The notes under the pieces are model-generated. The model worked only from the letters and a program-made list of their open reading frames with translations. It was not told where the DNA came from and did not search any database. From contig NZ_WAGX01000005.1 in the NCBI RefSeq assembly GCF_008830185.1, forward strand, positions 248,001 to 312,000: a DNA stretch of 64,000 bases, read 5' to 3'. The position numbers and the translations under genes were made by a program. Shown here in pieces: positions 1 through 8,504 of the stretch. This stretch comes from Candidatus Galacturonatibacter soehngenii (GTDB lineage Bacteria > Bacillota > Clostridia > Lachnospirales > Lachnospiraceae). The stretch's first letter is position 1. Each line of letters opens with the position of its first letter.

Positions 1-207
1 TGTAAATACAAGTTCTACAAGTGCAAACTGTGCATCCTCTCTTATAATGTCCTTTGATGCTTTTGCACCTAAAGCAAGATTGATCGAGCCAATTATAATC
101 GATTTACCTGCACCAGTCTCACCAGAAAGAATATTTAGCCCTTCCGTAAAGTCAACTTCACATTCATCGATTAACGCTAAATTTTTAACATGTAAATTAA
201 GCAACAT
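1..207 (-). CDS. recN: DNA repair protein RecN (N-terminal part)
   Basis: This is the first 69 codons of RecN, an SMC-like ATPase that acts at DNA double-strand breaks; the gene continues beyond the left edge. The translated start MLLNLHVKNLALID is typical of RecN, and a Walker A P-loop GETGAGKS is visible at about residues 29-36. The ATG lies at 207, with a purine-rich ribosome binding site (AGGGAGTGG) just upstream. It is the last visible gene of a minus-strand cluster and follows argR, an order common in Clostridia. Identification is firm although only the N-terminus is present. Confidence 0.93.
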   Translation of the reverse strand, partial: MLLNLHVKNLALIDECEVDFTEGLNILSGETGAGKSIIIGSINLALGAKASKDIIREDAQFALVELVFT

Positions 208-266
208 ATGATCCACTCCCTATTAAGTTATGTCTCTCCACACACTTTTCAAGCAGGTTAACAACG

Positions 267-283
267 TGTGAGCTTTGCTCACA
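267..283 (-). other. Short hairpin with 3-nt loop between argR and recN
   Basis: GTGAGC, loop TTT, GCTCAC forms a perfect short stem. There is no U-run after it on the minus strand, so it is not a clear terminator and transcription could continue into recN. It belongs to a set of tri-nucleotide-loop hairpins seen in several intergenic gaps of this window. Confidence 0.45.
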
Positions 284-303
284 ATATCAAAAACAAAGCC
301 AAC

Positions 304-756
304 TTATTTTCCAACAATTTTTCTCATTCTATCCATCAAAGATAACGTTTCCTCATCACTTCTGGTAGCACAAAAGATAGTATCGTCTCCTGCAATACAG
401 CCTAATACTTCTTTAAACTGCATTGCATCCAAAGCTGCCGCTACAGCCATTGCCATTCCTGAAACAGTTCTTATTACTAAGATATTGGAGGCTTTTGTCA
501 TACTCAAAAAACCATCCTGCAAGACGCGAATGTATTTTTCACTCATCCAACCTTCTTGACTTTGCAAAACCACATATTTTTGTCTGTTTCCATCTGTTGA
601 AACCTTTGTCAACTTAAGCTCACGTATATCCCTAGAAACAGTTGCTTGTGTAACATTAAAACCCGCCTCATTTAATTTTTCCGCTAAATCTTCTTGGGTT
701 TCAATGTCGTATTTACTAATTAACTCTACTATTTTCGTATGGCGTTCAATTTTCAT
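304..756 (-). CDS. argR: Arginine repressor ArgR
   Basis: This encodes a 150-residue ArgR/AhrC-family repressor, the usual family length. The family forms hexamers that bind ARG-box operators when arginine is present, controlling arginine synthesis and catabolism. The N-terminal winged helix is visible, with the recognition region SRDIRELKL at about residues 41-49. The C-terminal oligomerization and arginine-binding domain carries the GDDTIF motif near residue 124. ATG at 756 follows AGGAGTGATT. The gene lies 14 bases after nadK and leads into recN. In Firmicutes this gene often sits beside recN without local arginine genes, so it probably acts in trans. Confidence 0.96.
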   Translation of the reverse strand: MKIERHTKIVELISKYDIETQEDLAEKLNEAGFNVTQATVSRDIRELKLTKVSTDGNRQKYVVLQSQEGWMSEKYIRVLQDGFLSMTKASNILVIRTVSGMAMAVAAALDAMQFKEVLGCIAGDDTIFCATRSDEETLSLMDRMRKIVGK

Positions 757-770
757 TTATTTAATCACTC

Positions 771-1637
771 CTATCTGGAATCTCCCATTTTATTTCTAAG
801 CGCTTCTAAAAAACTTACATTACTTAGTTTTATAATTTGTGTATGTTTTGTTGATTTTGTTATTTCAATATAATCACTTGTTTCCATTTTAATACTGGTA
901 TCTCCATCAAAAGTAGCAACCACATTTTCTACATATAATTTTCTGCCTGGCCCAATCTTCACAACTACCTTATCATTTGCCGATAATACAATACTTTTCG
1001 AATTTAGAGTGTGTGAACAAATAGGCGTTACGGTTAAGATTTCTGCCTTTGGATCTACAATGGGTCCACCCGCTGACATATTATAGCCTGTAGAACCAGT
1101 AGGAGTAGAAATAATAATTCCATCTGCGCTATAAGATACGAGATATTCATCATTTACATAAATTTCATACTCTACAATTCTAAGCCTTCCATCTCTATTA
1201 ATCACAATGTCATTTAAGGCTCTGTTTTTGAATGCAGACTTTCCATTCTTAAACATTTCACCTTTTAACATTAACCTTTTTTCCAGTACATATTCATCGT
1301 TCATTAATTTATCCAAAGCAGGATAGATATTATTTCTCTCGATTTCTGCTAGGTAACCAAGCGTTCCTAAATTAATTCCCACTAGTGGAATTTTTTTAAC
1401 CGCAATATCTCTTGCCGCTTGAATTAAAGTTCCATCTCCTCCTAAGACCATAACACAATCCACGTCATTTGGTATTAAACTTGCATCTGTAAACATATAG
1501 TCTTTTTGGTGATCTTTTAAACACTCTTCTTGAATGATACATTCTTTTTTGTTTGACTGTAAATAGTCGCGAATGGATTTTGTCAGGGCAAGCCCTTCAT
1601 CTTTTTGATGATTTGTTATTATGTAAAATTTGTTCAA
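771..1637 (-). CDS. nadK: NAD kinase
   Basis: NAD kinase phosphorylates NAD to NADP in the cytoplasm. The 288-residue protein has the ATP/NAD kinase signature GGDGT at residues 66-70, NDIV at 142-145 and the NAD-binding loop TPTGSTGYNMSAGGP at about 178-192. The start is a TTG at 1637, chosen because AGGAGG lies 8 bases upstream and the following MNKFYIIT matches the family N-terminus. It is 11 bases downstream of tlyA and 14 upstream of argR, so all three are probably cotranscribed. Confidence 0.96.
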   Translation of the reverse strand: MNKFYIITNHQKDEGLALTKSIRDYLQSNKKECIIQEECLKDHQKDYMFTDASLIPNDVDCVMVLGGDGTLIQAARDIAVKKIPLVGINLGTLGYLAEIERNNIYPALDKLMNDEYVLEKRLMLKGEMFKNGKSAFKNRALNDIVINRDGRLRIVEYEIYVNDEYLVSYSADGIIISTPTGSTGYNMSAGGPIVDPKAEILTVTPICSHTLNSKSIVLSANDKVVVKIGPGRKLYVENVVATFDGDTSIKMETSDYIEITKSTKHTQIIKLSNVSFLEALRNKMGDSR

Positions 1638-1648
1638 AGCAGTACCTC

Positions 1649-2452
1649 CTATAGAGTTTCATGTGCCCTATCAACGACTTCATACACATCTACAGCGTTC
1701 GTTTCATATGGTTCTTCGTTCGTGTGATTTTGAATATATAATAAATATTCTATATTTCCTTCTGGTCCTTTTATTGGTGAAAATTCTAAATCAAGAACTT
1801 CAAAACCGATATTTCGAGCATAATCAATTACTTTTTCTATCACCTCAATATGAACACTTTTTTCTCTGACAACGCCTTTTTTCCCAACCTTTTCTCTGCC
1901 TGCCTCGAATTGAGGTTTAATCAAACAGACAATCTGGCCATCACTCGAAAGCAGATTCTTTACAGGTAATAGAACTTTTGTTAAAGAAATAAATGAAACA
2001 TCTATGGAAGAAAATTGAATCAAATCGTTTATATCATCCTTTGTAACATAACGTATATTTGTTTTTTCCATACAAACAACACGTTCGTCTTGTCTTAACT
2101 TCCAATCAAGTTGCCCATGTCCTACATCCACTGCGTATACTTTAGTTGCACCATTTTGCAACATACAGTCTGTAAATCCTCCAGTGGAAGAGCCCACATC
2201 CATACATATTTTATCTGTTACACTTACGCCAAAGTTAAGTATTGCTTTTTCTAACTTTAGTCCACCACGGCTCACATATTTTAACGTTTGTCCTTTTACC
2301 AGAATCTCTGCCTTTTCATCAAAGGTTTGTCCTGCTTTATCTTCTCTTTCTCCGTTTACAAATACGTTTCCAGACATAATAATAGCCTTTGCTTTTTCTC
2401 TTGAGGGCGCGAATCCTCTGTTAACCAATAAAATATCTAAACGTTCTTTCAT
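1649..2452 (-). CDS. tlyA: TlyA-family rRNA 2'-O-methyltransferase
   Basis: This 267-residue protein combines an N-terminal S4 RNA-binding domain (about residues 1-60) with an FtsJ-like methyltransferase fold. The SAM-binding motif DVGSSTGGF lies at about residue 85. Family members 2'-O-methylate 16S and/or 23S rRNA, and some were once called hemolysins. ATG at 2452 follows AAAGGTGATAGA. It sits between dxs and nadK, the usual clostridial order. Which rRNA position is modified cannot be read from the sequence. Confidence 0.92.
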   Translation of the reverse strand: MKERLDILLVNRGFAPSREKAKAIIMSGNVFVNGEREDKAGQTFDEKAEILVKGQTLKYVSRGGLKLEKAILNFGVSVTDKICMDVGSSTGGFTDCMLQNGATKVYAVDVGHGQLDWKLRQDERVVCMEKTNIRYVTKDDINDLIQFSSIDVSFISLTKVLLPVKNLLSSDGQIVCLIKPQFEAGREKVGKKGVVREKSVHIEVIEKVIDYARNIGFEVLDLEFSPIKGPEGNIEYLLYIQNHTNEEPYETNAVDVYEVVDRAHETL

Positions 2453-2487
2453 TCTATCACCTTTATTAACGCCTTCCTAACAATCAA

Positions 2488-4350
2488 TCATTTGATATAA
2501 GCTGAAATTATTTTCTTTAGGATGGAATCCTTATCAATACCCACTTCTTTTTTTAATATATCCACATTTCCATGTTCTACATATTCATCAGGAATACCAA
2601 TGGTTAATACATTTGTCTGTATTCCGCATTCAGATAAGAACAAAAGCACCTTTTCTCCAAAACCACCATTCTTTACATTTTCTTCTAATGTAACAATTAA
2701 CTTATGTTCTTTTGTTAATTCTAGAATGGCTTCCTCATCTATTGGTTTTAAAAATCTGGCATTTATTAAACTACAATTATATCCAATCTCTTTTAGCTCT
2801 TTTCGAACTTCATTTGCAGTTTTTACCATACTTCCAGCTGCCACCAATGCAATATCTGATTCATCGAAAATCACTTCGCTTTTTCCATAGATAATCGGAG
2901 CGCGATACTCTTTTAATCCATCATATGCCTCTCCTCTTGGATAGCGAATTGCAATTGGTGCGTGAAAATCAACTGCATATTTAAGCATATCAGACAATTC
3001 CCATTTATTTTTGGGTGCTAAAACATTCATGTTCGGTATGCTTGTTAGAAAAGAAATATCAAAGAGTCCTTGATGTGTCTCACCATCACTTCCTACCAGT
3101 CCAGCACGATCAATAGCAAAGATTACGTGTAGATTTTGAATACAAACATCATGTAAAATCTGGTCATAAGCCCTTTGCAAAAATGAGGAGTACACAGCAA
3201 AAATTGGTTTTAAACCTTCCGCAGCAAGACCTGCTGCAAAAGTTACAGCATGCTCCTCTGCGATGCCTACATCAAAAAAGCGATCTGGAAACATATTTTT
3301 AAAACGTTTTAACCCTGTACCATCTGGCATAGCGGCGGTTATTGCTACCACTTTATCATCGCGGTCTCCTAATTTTCTCATTACCGTTGAAAAGATATCT
3401 GAGTAAGTGGCCTTGGCCCTTTTTGTTGTAGGAAGTCCTGATTCGATCATAAATGGCTCCGCTCCATGAAATCTAGCTGGATGTCGTTCCGCAGGTGCAT
3501 AGCCTTTTCCCTTACTCGTCTTAACATGAACGATTACTGCCTGATTCAGCTTTTTAGCCTCATTAAACGTCTTTACCATTTTATCCACATTATGACCATC
3601 AACTGGTCCAAGATAAGTGATACCCATATTCTCAAACAGCATACCTGGTATCATAAGCTGCTTGATACCATTTTTTGTTTTTCGTATTTGCCCTACTACC
3701 TTTTCACCATAAATTGGTATTTTAGACAACGTGTCTGCTACTCCAGTTTTCAAATCTGTATAAGCATCAGCGGTTCGAATATTACTTAAATATTGAGACA
3801 TTGCCCCTACATTTTCTGAGATAGACATATTATTATCATTTAATACAATAATAAAATTCCTATTAAGACGAGCGGCATTGTTTAATGCCTCATAAGCCAT
3901 CCCGCCTGTTAAAGCTCCATCACCAATAACCGCTACCACATAATTATCTTTTTTTAAAATCTGACTTGCTGATACAAGCCCAAGCGCAGCAGATATGGAG
4001 GTGGAACTATGTCCTGTATCAAAACTATCGCAAGGACTTTCATTTCTTTTTGGAAATCCACTTAACCCACCATATTTTCTAAGTTCATCAAATCCAGCTT
4101 TTCTACCCGTTAATATTTTATGGGTATAGGATTGATGTCCCACATCCCAAACAATCTTATCATTTGGTAATTGAAAGGACAAATGAAGGGCCATCGTAAG
4201 TTCCACCACCCCCAAATTTGAGGCTAGGTGACCACCAGTAACACTTATTTTATTGATTAAAAATTCTCTTATTTCTTCTGCTAGCAACTCTAATTCGATA
4301 GGCGTTAGCTTCTTGATATCATTTTCATGATTCATTTTTTCTAATATCAT
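2488..4350 (-). CDS. dxs: 1-deoxy-D-xylulose-5-phosphate synthase
   Basis: Dxs condenses pyruvate and glyceraldehyde 3-phosphate to DXP, the first step of the MEP isoprenoid pathway, using thiamine diphosphate. The 620-residue length is normal. Visible motifs are WDVGHQSYTHK near the N-terminus, the ThDP signature GDGALTGG followed by NDNNMSIS, and the transketolase-type DRAGLVGSDGETHQG. The first ATG, with GAGG 9 bases upstream, is preferred over the internal ATG at codon 6, which lacks a binding site. It follows ispA by 13 bases, so the head and a prenyl-chain step of isoprenoid synthesis are co-expressed. Confidence 0.97.
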   Translation of the reverse strand: MILEKMNHENDIKKLTPIELELLAEEIREFLINKISVTGGHLASNLGVVELTMALHLSFQLPNDKIVWDVGHQSYTHKILTGRKAGFDELRKYGGLSGFPKRNESPCDSFDTGHSSTSISAALGLVSASQILKKDNYVVAVIGDGALTGGMAYEALNNAARLNRNFIIVLNDNNMSISENVGAMSQYLSNIRTADAYTDLKTGVADTLSKIPIYGEKVVGQIRKTKNGIKQLMIPGMLFENMGITYLGPVDGHNVDKMVKTFNEAKKLNQAVIVHVKTSKGKGYAPAERHPARFHGAEPFMIESGLPTTKRAKATYSDIFSTVMRKLGDRDDKVVAITAAMPDGTGLKRFKNMFPDRFFDVGIAEEHAVTFAAGLAAEGLKPIFAVYSSFLQRAYDQILHDVCIQNLHVIFAIDRAGLVGSDGETHQGLFDISFLTSIPNMNVLAPKNKWELSDMLKYAVDFHAPIAIRYPRGEAYDGLKEYRAPIIYGKSEVIFDESDIALVAAGSMVKTANEVRKELKEIGYNCSLINARFLKPIDEEAILELTKEHKLIVTLEENVKNGGFGEKVLLFLSECGIQTNVLTIGIPDEYVEHGNVDILKKEVGIDKDSILKKIISAYIK

Positions 4351-4363
4351 ATGACATTATCCT

Positions 4364-5251
4364 CTACTTCTCTCTGGTTATCAGCATTTCAATTAGATCC
4401 TTTAAAAAATCATTTTTCAACTGTAAACGTTCTAAAAGAGCGAGAGCTAATTGGGAAACCTCTTTTACATCTTTTTTCGCTTTATCTAAACCTTTAAGTG
4501 TAACATACGTAATTTTGTGATTCTTCTCATCACTGTTAATTGGTTTACCCAGAACTTCTGCTGTACTTGTGATGTCTAAAATATCATCTTGAATCTGAAA
4601 CGCAAGTCCTACTTTAGCACCAATTTGCTCAACAATACTTACCTGTTCTTCATCTGCTCCTGCTAATACAGCACCAATCATCATTGATGCTTCGATTAAG
4701 GCTCCTGTTTTTAGTCTGTAAATAAAGTCTAGGGTATCTTTATCCAGTGGCTTTCCATCGTTTTCTATATCAACACTTTGGCCACCAATCATTCCATACA
4801 CACCAGATTTGTTGGCTAGTATTTTAAGTGCTCGCCCAATTCTTTTATACTCTAAATCCATATCAAATGCCATGGTTGCACATTCAAAGGCTAGATTTAA
4901 TAATCCATCTCCTGCAAGGATTCCCATGGCTTCTCCATAGACTGCATGAGTTGTCTTTTTACCTCTACGATATTCATCGTTATCCATGGCTGGCAAGTCA
5001 TCGTGTACAAGTGAATACGTATGAATCATCTCAATTGCAACCATAAAAGGCTTAACTATTTCGTCCTTACCACCAAATAATTTATAGGTTTCTTCCATAA
5101 GCATAGGACGTAAACGTTTTCCGCCTGCTAACATACTGTAATTCATTGCTTGAATTACAGTTTTTGCAAACCCTTCTTCTTTTGGAAGAAACTCTTTCAA
5201 AGTTTGTTCAATTGTGTCTACTCTTTGTTCTAATTCATTTTTAAAATTCAT
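4364..5251 (-). CDS. ispA: Polyprenyl synthetase (farnesyl diphosphate synthase type)
   Basis: This short-chain trans-prenyltransferase of 295 residues builds geranyl/farnesyl diphosphate from IPP and DMAPP. The first Asp-rich motif (DDLPAMDND) and the second (QIQDDILD) are both present, as are the GGKRLRP substrate-binding motif and the late ITYVTLKG segment. Its start overlaps the end of xseB by 11 bases, indicating translational coupling. Product chain length is inferred from family and position next to dxs; geranylgeranyl synthesis cannot be excluded. Confidence 0.93.
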   Translation of the reverse strand: MNFKNELEQRVDTIEQTLKEFLPKEEGFAKTVIQAMNYSMLAGGKRLRPMLMEETYKLFGGKDEIVKPFMVAIEMIHTYSLVHDDLPAMDNDEYRRGKKTTHAVYGEAMGILAGDGLLNLAFECATMAFDMDLEYKRIGRALKILANKSGVYGMIGGQSVDIENDGKPLDKDTLDFIYRLKTGALIEASMMIGAVLAGADEEQVSIVEQIGAKVGLAFQIQDDILDITSTAEVLGKPINSDEKNHKITYVTLKGLDKAKKDVKEVSQLALALLERLQLKNDFLKDLIEMLITREK

Positions 5252-5450
5252 TTATCTCACCATTATCATCAATTTGCAACATTTGTTTTTCCACAGTATC
5301 TATTTTCTCATTGCAATGTTTTAATAGTTCCATGCCTTTGTGATATAATTTAAAGGAATTTTCCAAGGTTATATCTCTATCTTCTAGTTGTTCTAAAATC
5401 GTATCTAAATTATCAAAAGCCTCTTCAATTGAAAGATTTTTTTTCGCCAT
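5241..5450 (-). CDS. xseB: Exodeoxyribonuclease VII small subunit
   Basis: This 69-residue acidic helical protein has the XseB signature SIEEAFDNLDTILEQLED and the later LYHKGMELLKHC. It forms exonuclease VII with the large subunit XseA, degrading single-stranded DNA to oligonucleotides. ATG at 5450 follows AAAGGAGAGATTGCT. It is 19 bases after xseA and overlaps ispA. Confidence 0.95.
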   Translation of the reverse strand: MAKKNLSIEEAFDNLDTILEQLEDRDITLENSFKLYHKGMELLKHCNEKIDTVEKQMLQIDDNGEINEF

Positions 5451-5469
5451 AGCAATCTCTCCTTTTTAC

Positions 5470-6669
5470 TTATCTTTCCCTAGTCTCATTTACATCAGCT
5501 AATATAACACCATTGGCCACATGTATGGTTAGACTATCGCCTTTTGCAACCTTATTGATATCATTTACAGTATTCCCACTATCATCTGCTACATAAGCAT
5601 ATCCTTGATTTAATTTATGTATTGGTGACAAACCATTCATTTTTTCTATATATATTTCTAATTGATATCGTTTTGATTTTATCATATTTTTCATAATCAT
5701 TTTAAGCTTAGTTTCAATATCCATAGTAAGCTGACGTTTTTCTCGAATTTGATTGGTTGGGCTTAACATACTAAGCCTTAACTTCATCTTCTCTGCTTTA
5801 TTTCGATAATCAAGCACAATACGTTTCATAAATGATTCTAACGTTTTTTTATAGCCATATAGATATTCAACATAAGCATCATATTCAAATACTGCTAATT
5901 CTGCTGCTGCGGAAGGAGTTGGTGCTCGTAAATCAGCAACATAATCTGCTATCGTTACATCGGTTTCATGTCCAACCGCTGAAATGATGGGTGTATTGCA
6001 GTCAAAAATGGCTCTTGCAACGATTTCTTCATTAAAAGCCCATAAATCTTCAATCGATCCACCACCACGTCCAACTATTATCACGTCAACACCTGCTTTA
6101 TCTAAAACTTGAATTCCTTTTACAATGCTGGCTGCTGCCTGCTCTCCTTGTACAAGTGCAGGGTATAGGATAAGTTGTGTATATGGATTCCTACGTTTGG
6201 AAATGTTCATAATATCTCGAATTGCAGCTCCCGTAGGGGCTGTGACGATCCCAACTTTTTTTGCAAAACGTGGAATACGTTGTTTGTATTCTTTTGCAAA
6301 CATTCCCATCTCTGCTAATTCTTTTTTTAATTTCTCATATTTTTGATAGAGAAGCCCTGCTCCATCTAAAATAATTTCTTTGGCATATAATTGATATTTG
6401 CCATCTCTTTCATAGACATTTACACTACCAAGTGCAATTACAGTCTGTCCTTCTTTCATTTGAAAAGCAAGACCTTTTCTTTGGCCGGCAAACATAACAC
6501 AGGCAAGCGTCCCTGTATCATCCTTTAAAGTAAAATAGATATGGCCGGTGGAATGATACTTACAATTGGATACTTCACCCTTAATATATATCTTATTAAG
6601 AGCAAAATCCTGTGTAAACATATTTTTAATATATGAATTAACCTGACCTACACTATATACATTCGCCAT
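5470..6669 (-). CDS. xseA: Exodeoxyribonuclease VII large subunit
   Basis: This is the catalytic subunit of exonuclease VII, with a normal length of 399 residues. An N-terminal OB-fold (about residues 1-100) precedes the nuclease domain. The VGRGGGSIEDLWAFNEE motif and the SAVGHETDVTIADYVAD segment, both hallmarks of XseA, are visible near residues 200-245. A helical C-terminal region follows. ATG at 6669 follows TAGGAGATTTTT. It lies 9 bases after nusB and 19 before xseB. Confidence 0.97.
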   Translation of the reverse strand: MANVYSVGQVNSYIKNMFTQDFALNKIYIKGEVSNCKYHSTGHIYFTLKDDTGTLACVMFAGQRKGLAFQMKEGQTVIALGSVNVYERDGKYQLYAKEIILDGAGLLYQKYEKLKKELAEMGMFAKEYKQRIPRFAKKVGIVTAPTGAAIRDIMNISKRRNPYTQLILYPALVQGEQAAASIVKGIQVLDKAGVDVIIVGRGGGSIEDLWAFNEEIVARAIFDCNTPIISAVGHETDVTIADYVADLRAPTPSAAAELAVFEYDAYVEYLYGYKKTLESFMKRIVLDYRNKAEKMKLRLSMLSPTNQIREKRQLTMDIETKLKMIMKNMIKSKRYQLEIYIEKMNGLSPIHKLNQGYAYVADDSGNTVNDINKVAKGDSLTIHVANGVILADVNETRER

Positions 6670-6678
6670 AAAAATCTC

Positions 6679-7080
6679 CTAAGCAAGCTTTGCTAAAATA
6701 CCATTTACAAAAGCTGGTGATTCATCTTGTCCAAATTTCTTTGCCAATTCCACTGCTTCATTTATTGCCACATTAACTGGAACATCTTCATCATATTTCA
6801 TTTCGTATTGTGCAAGTCGGATAATCGTTAAGTCTACTTTTCCCATTCTGTTTGTCTTCCAGCCTTCTGCAATATTATTAATGGAAGCATCGATTTCTTC
6901 TAACTTTGAAACTATTTCCATGTATTTATTCTCAATGTAGATCTTGTCCTTTACATCTATGATAGTCATTTCAATATCATCAAAGAACATTTTCATTTGT
7001 TCTTGCATTTCATCTCCATCATGAAATTCTATTCTAAATAAAAGCTCAAATATGTGTTCTCTTAATTCTCTTCTTTTCAC
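6679..7080 (-). CDS. nusB: Transcription antitermination factor NusB
   Basis: NusB is a small all-helical RNA-binding protein that, with NusE (S10), assembles antitermination complexes on rRNA leaders. The 133 residues include the N-terminal RRELREHIFELLFR and the C-terminal PVNVAINEAVELAKKFG followed by FVNGILAK, all typical of the family. The start is a GTG at 7080 with only a weak upstream GGTG. It is probably the first gene of the unit continuing to xseA, because a terminator-like hairpin separates it from the asp23-like gene. Confidence 0.95.
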   Translation of the reverse strand: MKRRELREHIFELLFRIEFHDGDEMQEQMKMFFDDIEMTIIDVKDKIYIENKYMEIVSKLEEIDASINNIAEGWKTNRMGKVDLTIIRLAQYEMKYDEDVPVNVAINEAVELAKKFGQDESPAFVNGILAKLA

Positions 7081-7150
7081 CTTTACACCGTGCCTTTCTG
7101 TTTGAACAAGATATTGTCTTTACAATACTTGTCACAAATAAAACTCTAAA

Positions 7151-7177
7151 AGAGGATGTCTGCCTAAGACATCCTCT
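7151..7177 (-). terminator. Stem-loop terminator after the asp23-like gene
   Basis: A perfect 11-bp stem (AGAGGATGTCT / AGACATCCTCT) with a 5-nt loop lies in the 154-base gap downstream of the asp23-like gene. On the minus strand it is followed by T-rich but interrupted sequence. It most likely ends or reduces transcription before nusB. Confidence 0.75.
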
Positions 7178-7234
7178 ATCATTATAATCTGTAAATGAAA
7201 CATAATCCATTTCATTTTACATGAATAAAAAGAT

Positions 7235-7618
7235 TTATCTTGTTTTTTCCATATTAACTCCAGCTATTCTAATGTTAACCTCCATTACATTTAGTCCGGT
7301 CATATTCTCAATAGCTGTCTTAACTCTTTCTTGTACTGTTTCAGATGTCTTTGGAATACTATATCCATAATCAAGATTAAGAGCTAATTCTACACTTACA
7401 TTATTATCTAAAACTTCAACTCTAACGCCCTTTGATAAATTCCTCATACCTAATTTACTAATTAACTCATTGGTAATATTTCCTGCCATTGAAGCCACAC
7501 CTTCTACTTCCGTTGCCGCTAATCCAGCAATAATTGCTACTACCTCATCTGCAATTTGTACTTCACCAATATTATTATCTGCTTGTATTGTATGAGTATT
7601 TCTACTATTATATTCCAT
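7235..7618 (-). CDS. Asp23/Gls24-family envelope stress protein (YqhY type)
   Basis: The 127-residue protein is a compact Asp23/Gls24 (DUF322) domain: residues 18-37 (IGEVQIADEVVAIIAGLAA) and the C-terminal VNIRIAGV region match the family. In Bacillus the homologue YqhY is encoded next to accBC and nusB and affects fatty-acid synthesis; here it likewise precedes nusB. There is no signal peptide or membrane segment, so it is cytoplasmic. ATG at 7618 follows AGGAGGCTGTAAA. Exact function is unknown. Confidence 0.88.
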   Translation of the reverse strand: MEYNSRNTHTIQADNNIGEVQIADEVVAIIAGLAATEVEGVASMAGNITNELISKLGMRNLSKGVRVEVLDNNVSVELALNLDYGYSIPKTSETVQERVKTAIENMTGLNVMEVNIRIAGVNMEKTR

Positions 7619-7722
7619 TTTACAGCCTCCTAAATATTTATAATGTGAGCAATCTAAAAATGTTTTTACACTCTTAAATGCAAACCACTTAAGTTCTCAA
7701 AAATATAACCATTCACTTCTTT

Positions 7723-7770
7723 AACAAATGCCTGCTTCGCAGTCGCTTGTTTTCCTTCTGATAAGTTACA
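7723..7770. repeat. 48-bp direct repeat, copy 1
   Basis: This copy is identical over 48 bases to 7839-7886. It contains the mini-hairpin CTGC-TTC-GCAG (7732-7742), flanked by AACAA/TTGTT. Its right end, CTGATAAGTTA (7758-7768), is the inverted complement of 7824-7834. It does not appear to encode protein. Confidence 0.9.
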
Positions 7771-7834
7771 CTATAAGAACTTCGTTCTTTACGTGTAACT
7801 ACTCTAAAGCTTCGCTTTTTCGTTAACTTATCAG
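7758..7834. repeat. Nested inverted repeats between the two 48-bp repeats
   Basis: The outer arms CTGATAAGTTA (7758-7768) and TAACTTATCAG (7824-7834) pair perfectly. An alternative inner pair is AGTTACAC (7764-7771) with GTGTAACT (7793-7800). Inside lie two more TTC-loop hairpins: AAGAAC-TTC-GTTCTT (7775-7789) and AAAGC-TTC-GCTTT (7806-7818). Confidence 0.85.
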
Positions 7835-7838
7835 GTAA

Positions 7839-7886
7839 AACAAATGCCTGCTTCGCAGTCGCTTGTTTTCCTTCTGATAAGTTACA
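7839..7886. repeat. 48-bp direct repeat, copy 2
   Basis: This is the second identical copy of the 48-base unit at 7723-7770, 116 bases away. Similarity continues for a few bases to the right (TATAA) after one mismatch. With only two copies and strong internal symmetry it resembles an intergenic repeat element rather than a CRISPR. Confidence 0.9.
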
Positions 7887-8025
7887 TTATAAACAATTTT
7901 GTATGGTTTTGCAAACTAAAACTAATTTCAATTTTGTTTTTTTAAATTTTATTAATCAATGTCAATAAGTTTGACTTATAATTATTTGTTAATTAAAAAA
8001 TTTTTCTAAAAATTCTATATTTTTC

Positions 8026-8054
8026 TTGAAATAGTAATTATTTGGTAATATAAT
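8026..8054 (+). promoter_or_regulatory. SigA-type promoter of the 28-codon ORF
   Basis: TTGAAA (8026-8031), a 17-base spacer and a perfect TATAAT (8049-8054) form a near-consensus vegetative promoter. Transcription would begin near 8061, about 50 bases before the ATG at 8111. Confidence 0.8.
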
Positions 8055-8110
8055 ACAAATTGTGATATATATAAATTATATTAATATTTTAAGAAAGAGA
8101 GGTAATAATT

Positions 8111-8197
8111 ATGATGAATGTAACTAGAAACAATGTAACTTTAAAACAAAACAGCGTGAGCATGAAGTGCAAAATTACCTCGATAATGCATATATAG
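8111..8197 (+). CDS. Small 28-residue peptide ORF (unknown)
   Basis: I do not recognise this peptide. It reads ATG to TAG with 28 residues starting MMNVTRNNVTLKQ, ends with a basic Met/Ile-rich stretch, and has one cysteine (residue 20). It is neither a signal peptide nor a membrane helix. The case for a real unit comes from context: a near-consensus promoter (8026-8054), an AGAGAGG ribosome binding site about 8 bases upstream, and an intrinsic terminator 31 bases after the stop. It could be a secreted or regulatory peptide, a leader peptide, or the incidental reading of a small RNA of about 190 nt. Confidence 0.5.
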   Translation: MMNVTRNNVTLKQNSVSMKCKITSIMHI

Positions 8198-8228
8198 TTA
8201 ATAATCTATTTTAATTAACGTCTATTAT

Positions 8229-8253
8229 GCCGTGGTGTTTGCCACGGCTTTTT
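8229..8253 (+). terminator. Intrinsic terminator after the 28-codon ORF
   Basis: GCCGTGG (8229-8235) and CCACGGC (8242-8248) make a 7-bp GC-rich stem with a 6-nt loop, followed immediately by TTTTT. This is a classical rho-independent terminator on the plus strand. Confidence 0.9.
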
Positions 8254-8504
8254 CATATGATAAGAACGTTCTTCAAACTTCCCTACTATCCCCCATAGGA
8301 ATCGCGTCTTTGTATTATGATAAAGATATGATATCTTAAGCACGTGGCTTATATCCTCGAAATCATTCTTTGCCTCAATCAGCATACAAATCATACATGT
8401 ATTGGCGAAGTAATTTATTATCGAACAATTTAACGAAATCCTTTTGCTGTATTTTAGGAGAATAGCTAAATTTATCGCAAGCTTATCTCTTAAGGGAGGT
8501 AATT
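8254..8504. other. Intergenic stretch between two small ORFs
   Basis: I see no convincing gene here. It contains a short palindrome (AAGAACGTTCTT near 8264) and AAGATAT-G-ATATCTT (8323-8337), which could be an operator. A ribosome binding site GGGAGG (8494-8499) serves the next ORF. No consensus promoter for that ORF is obvious. Confidence 0.5.

Noticed and set aside
7723-7886. CRISPR-like array
   Set aside because: There are only two copies, the spacer is self-complementary, and no cas genes are near.
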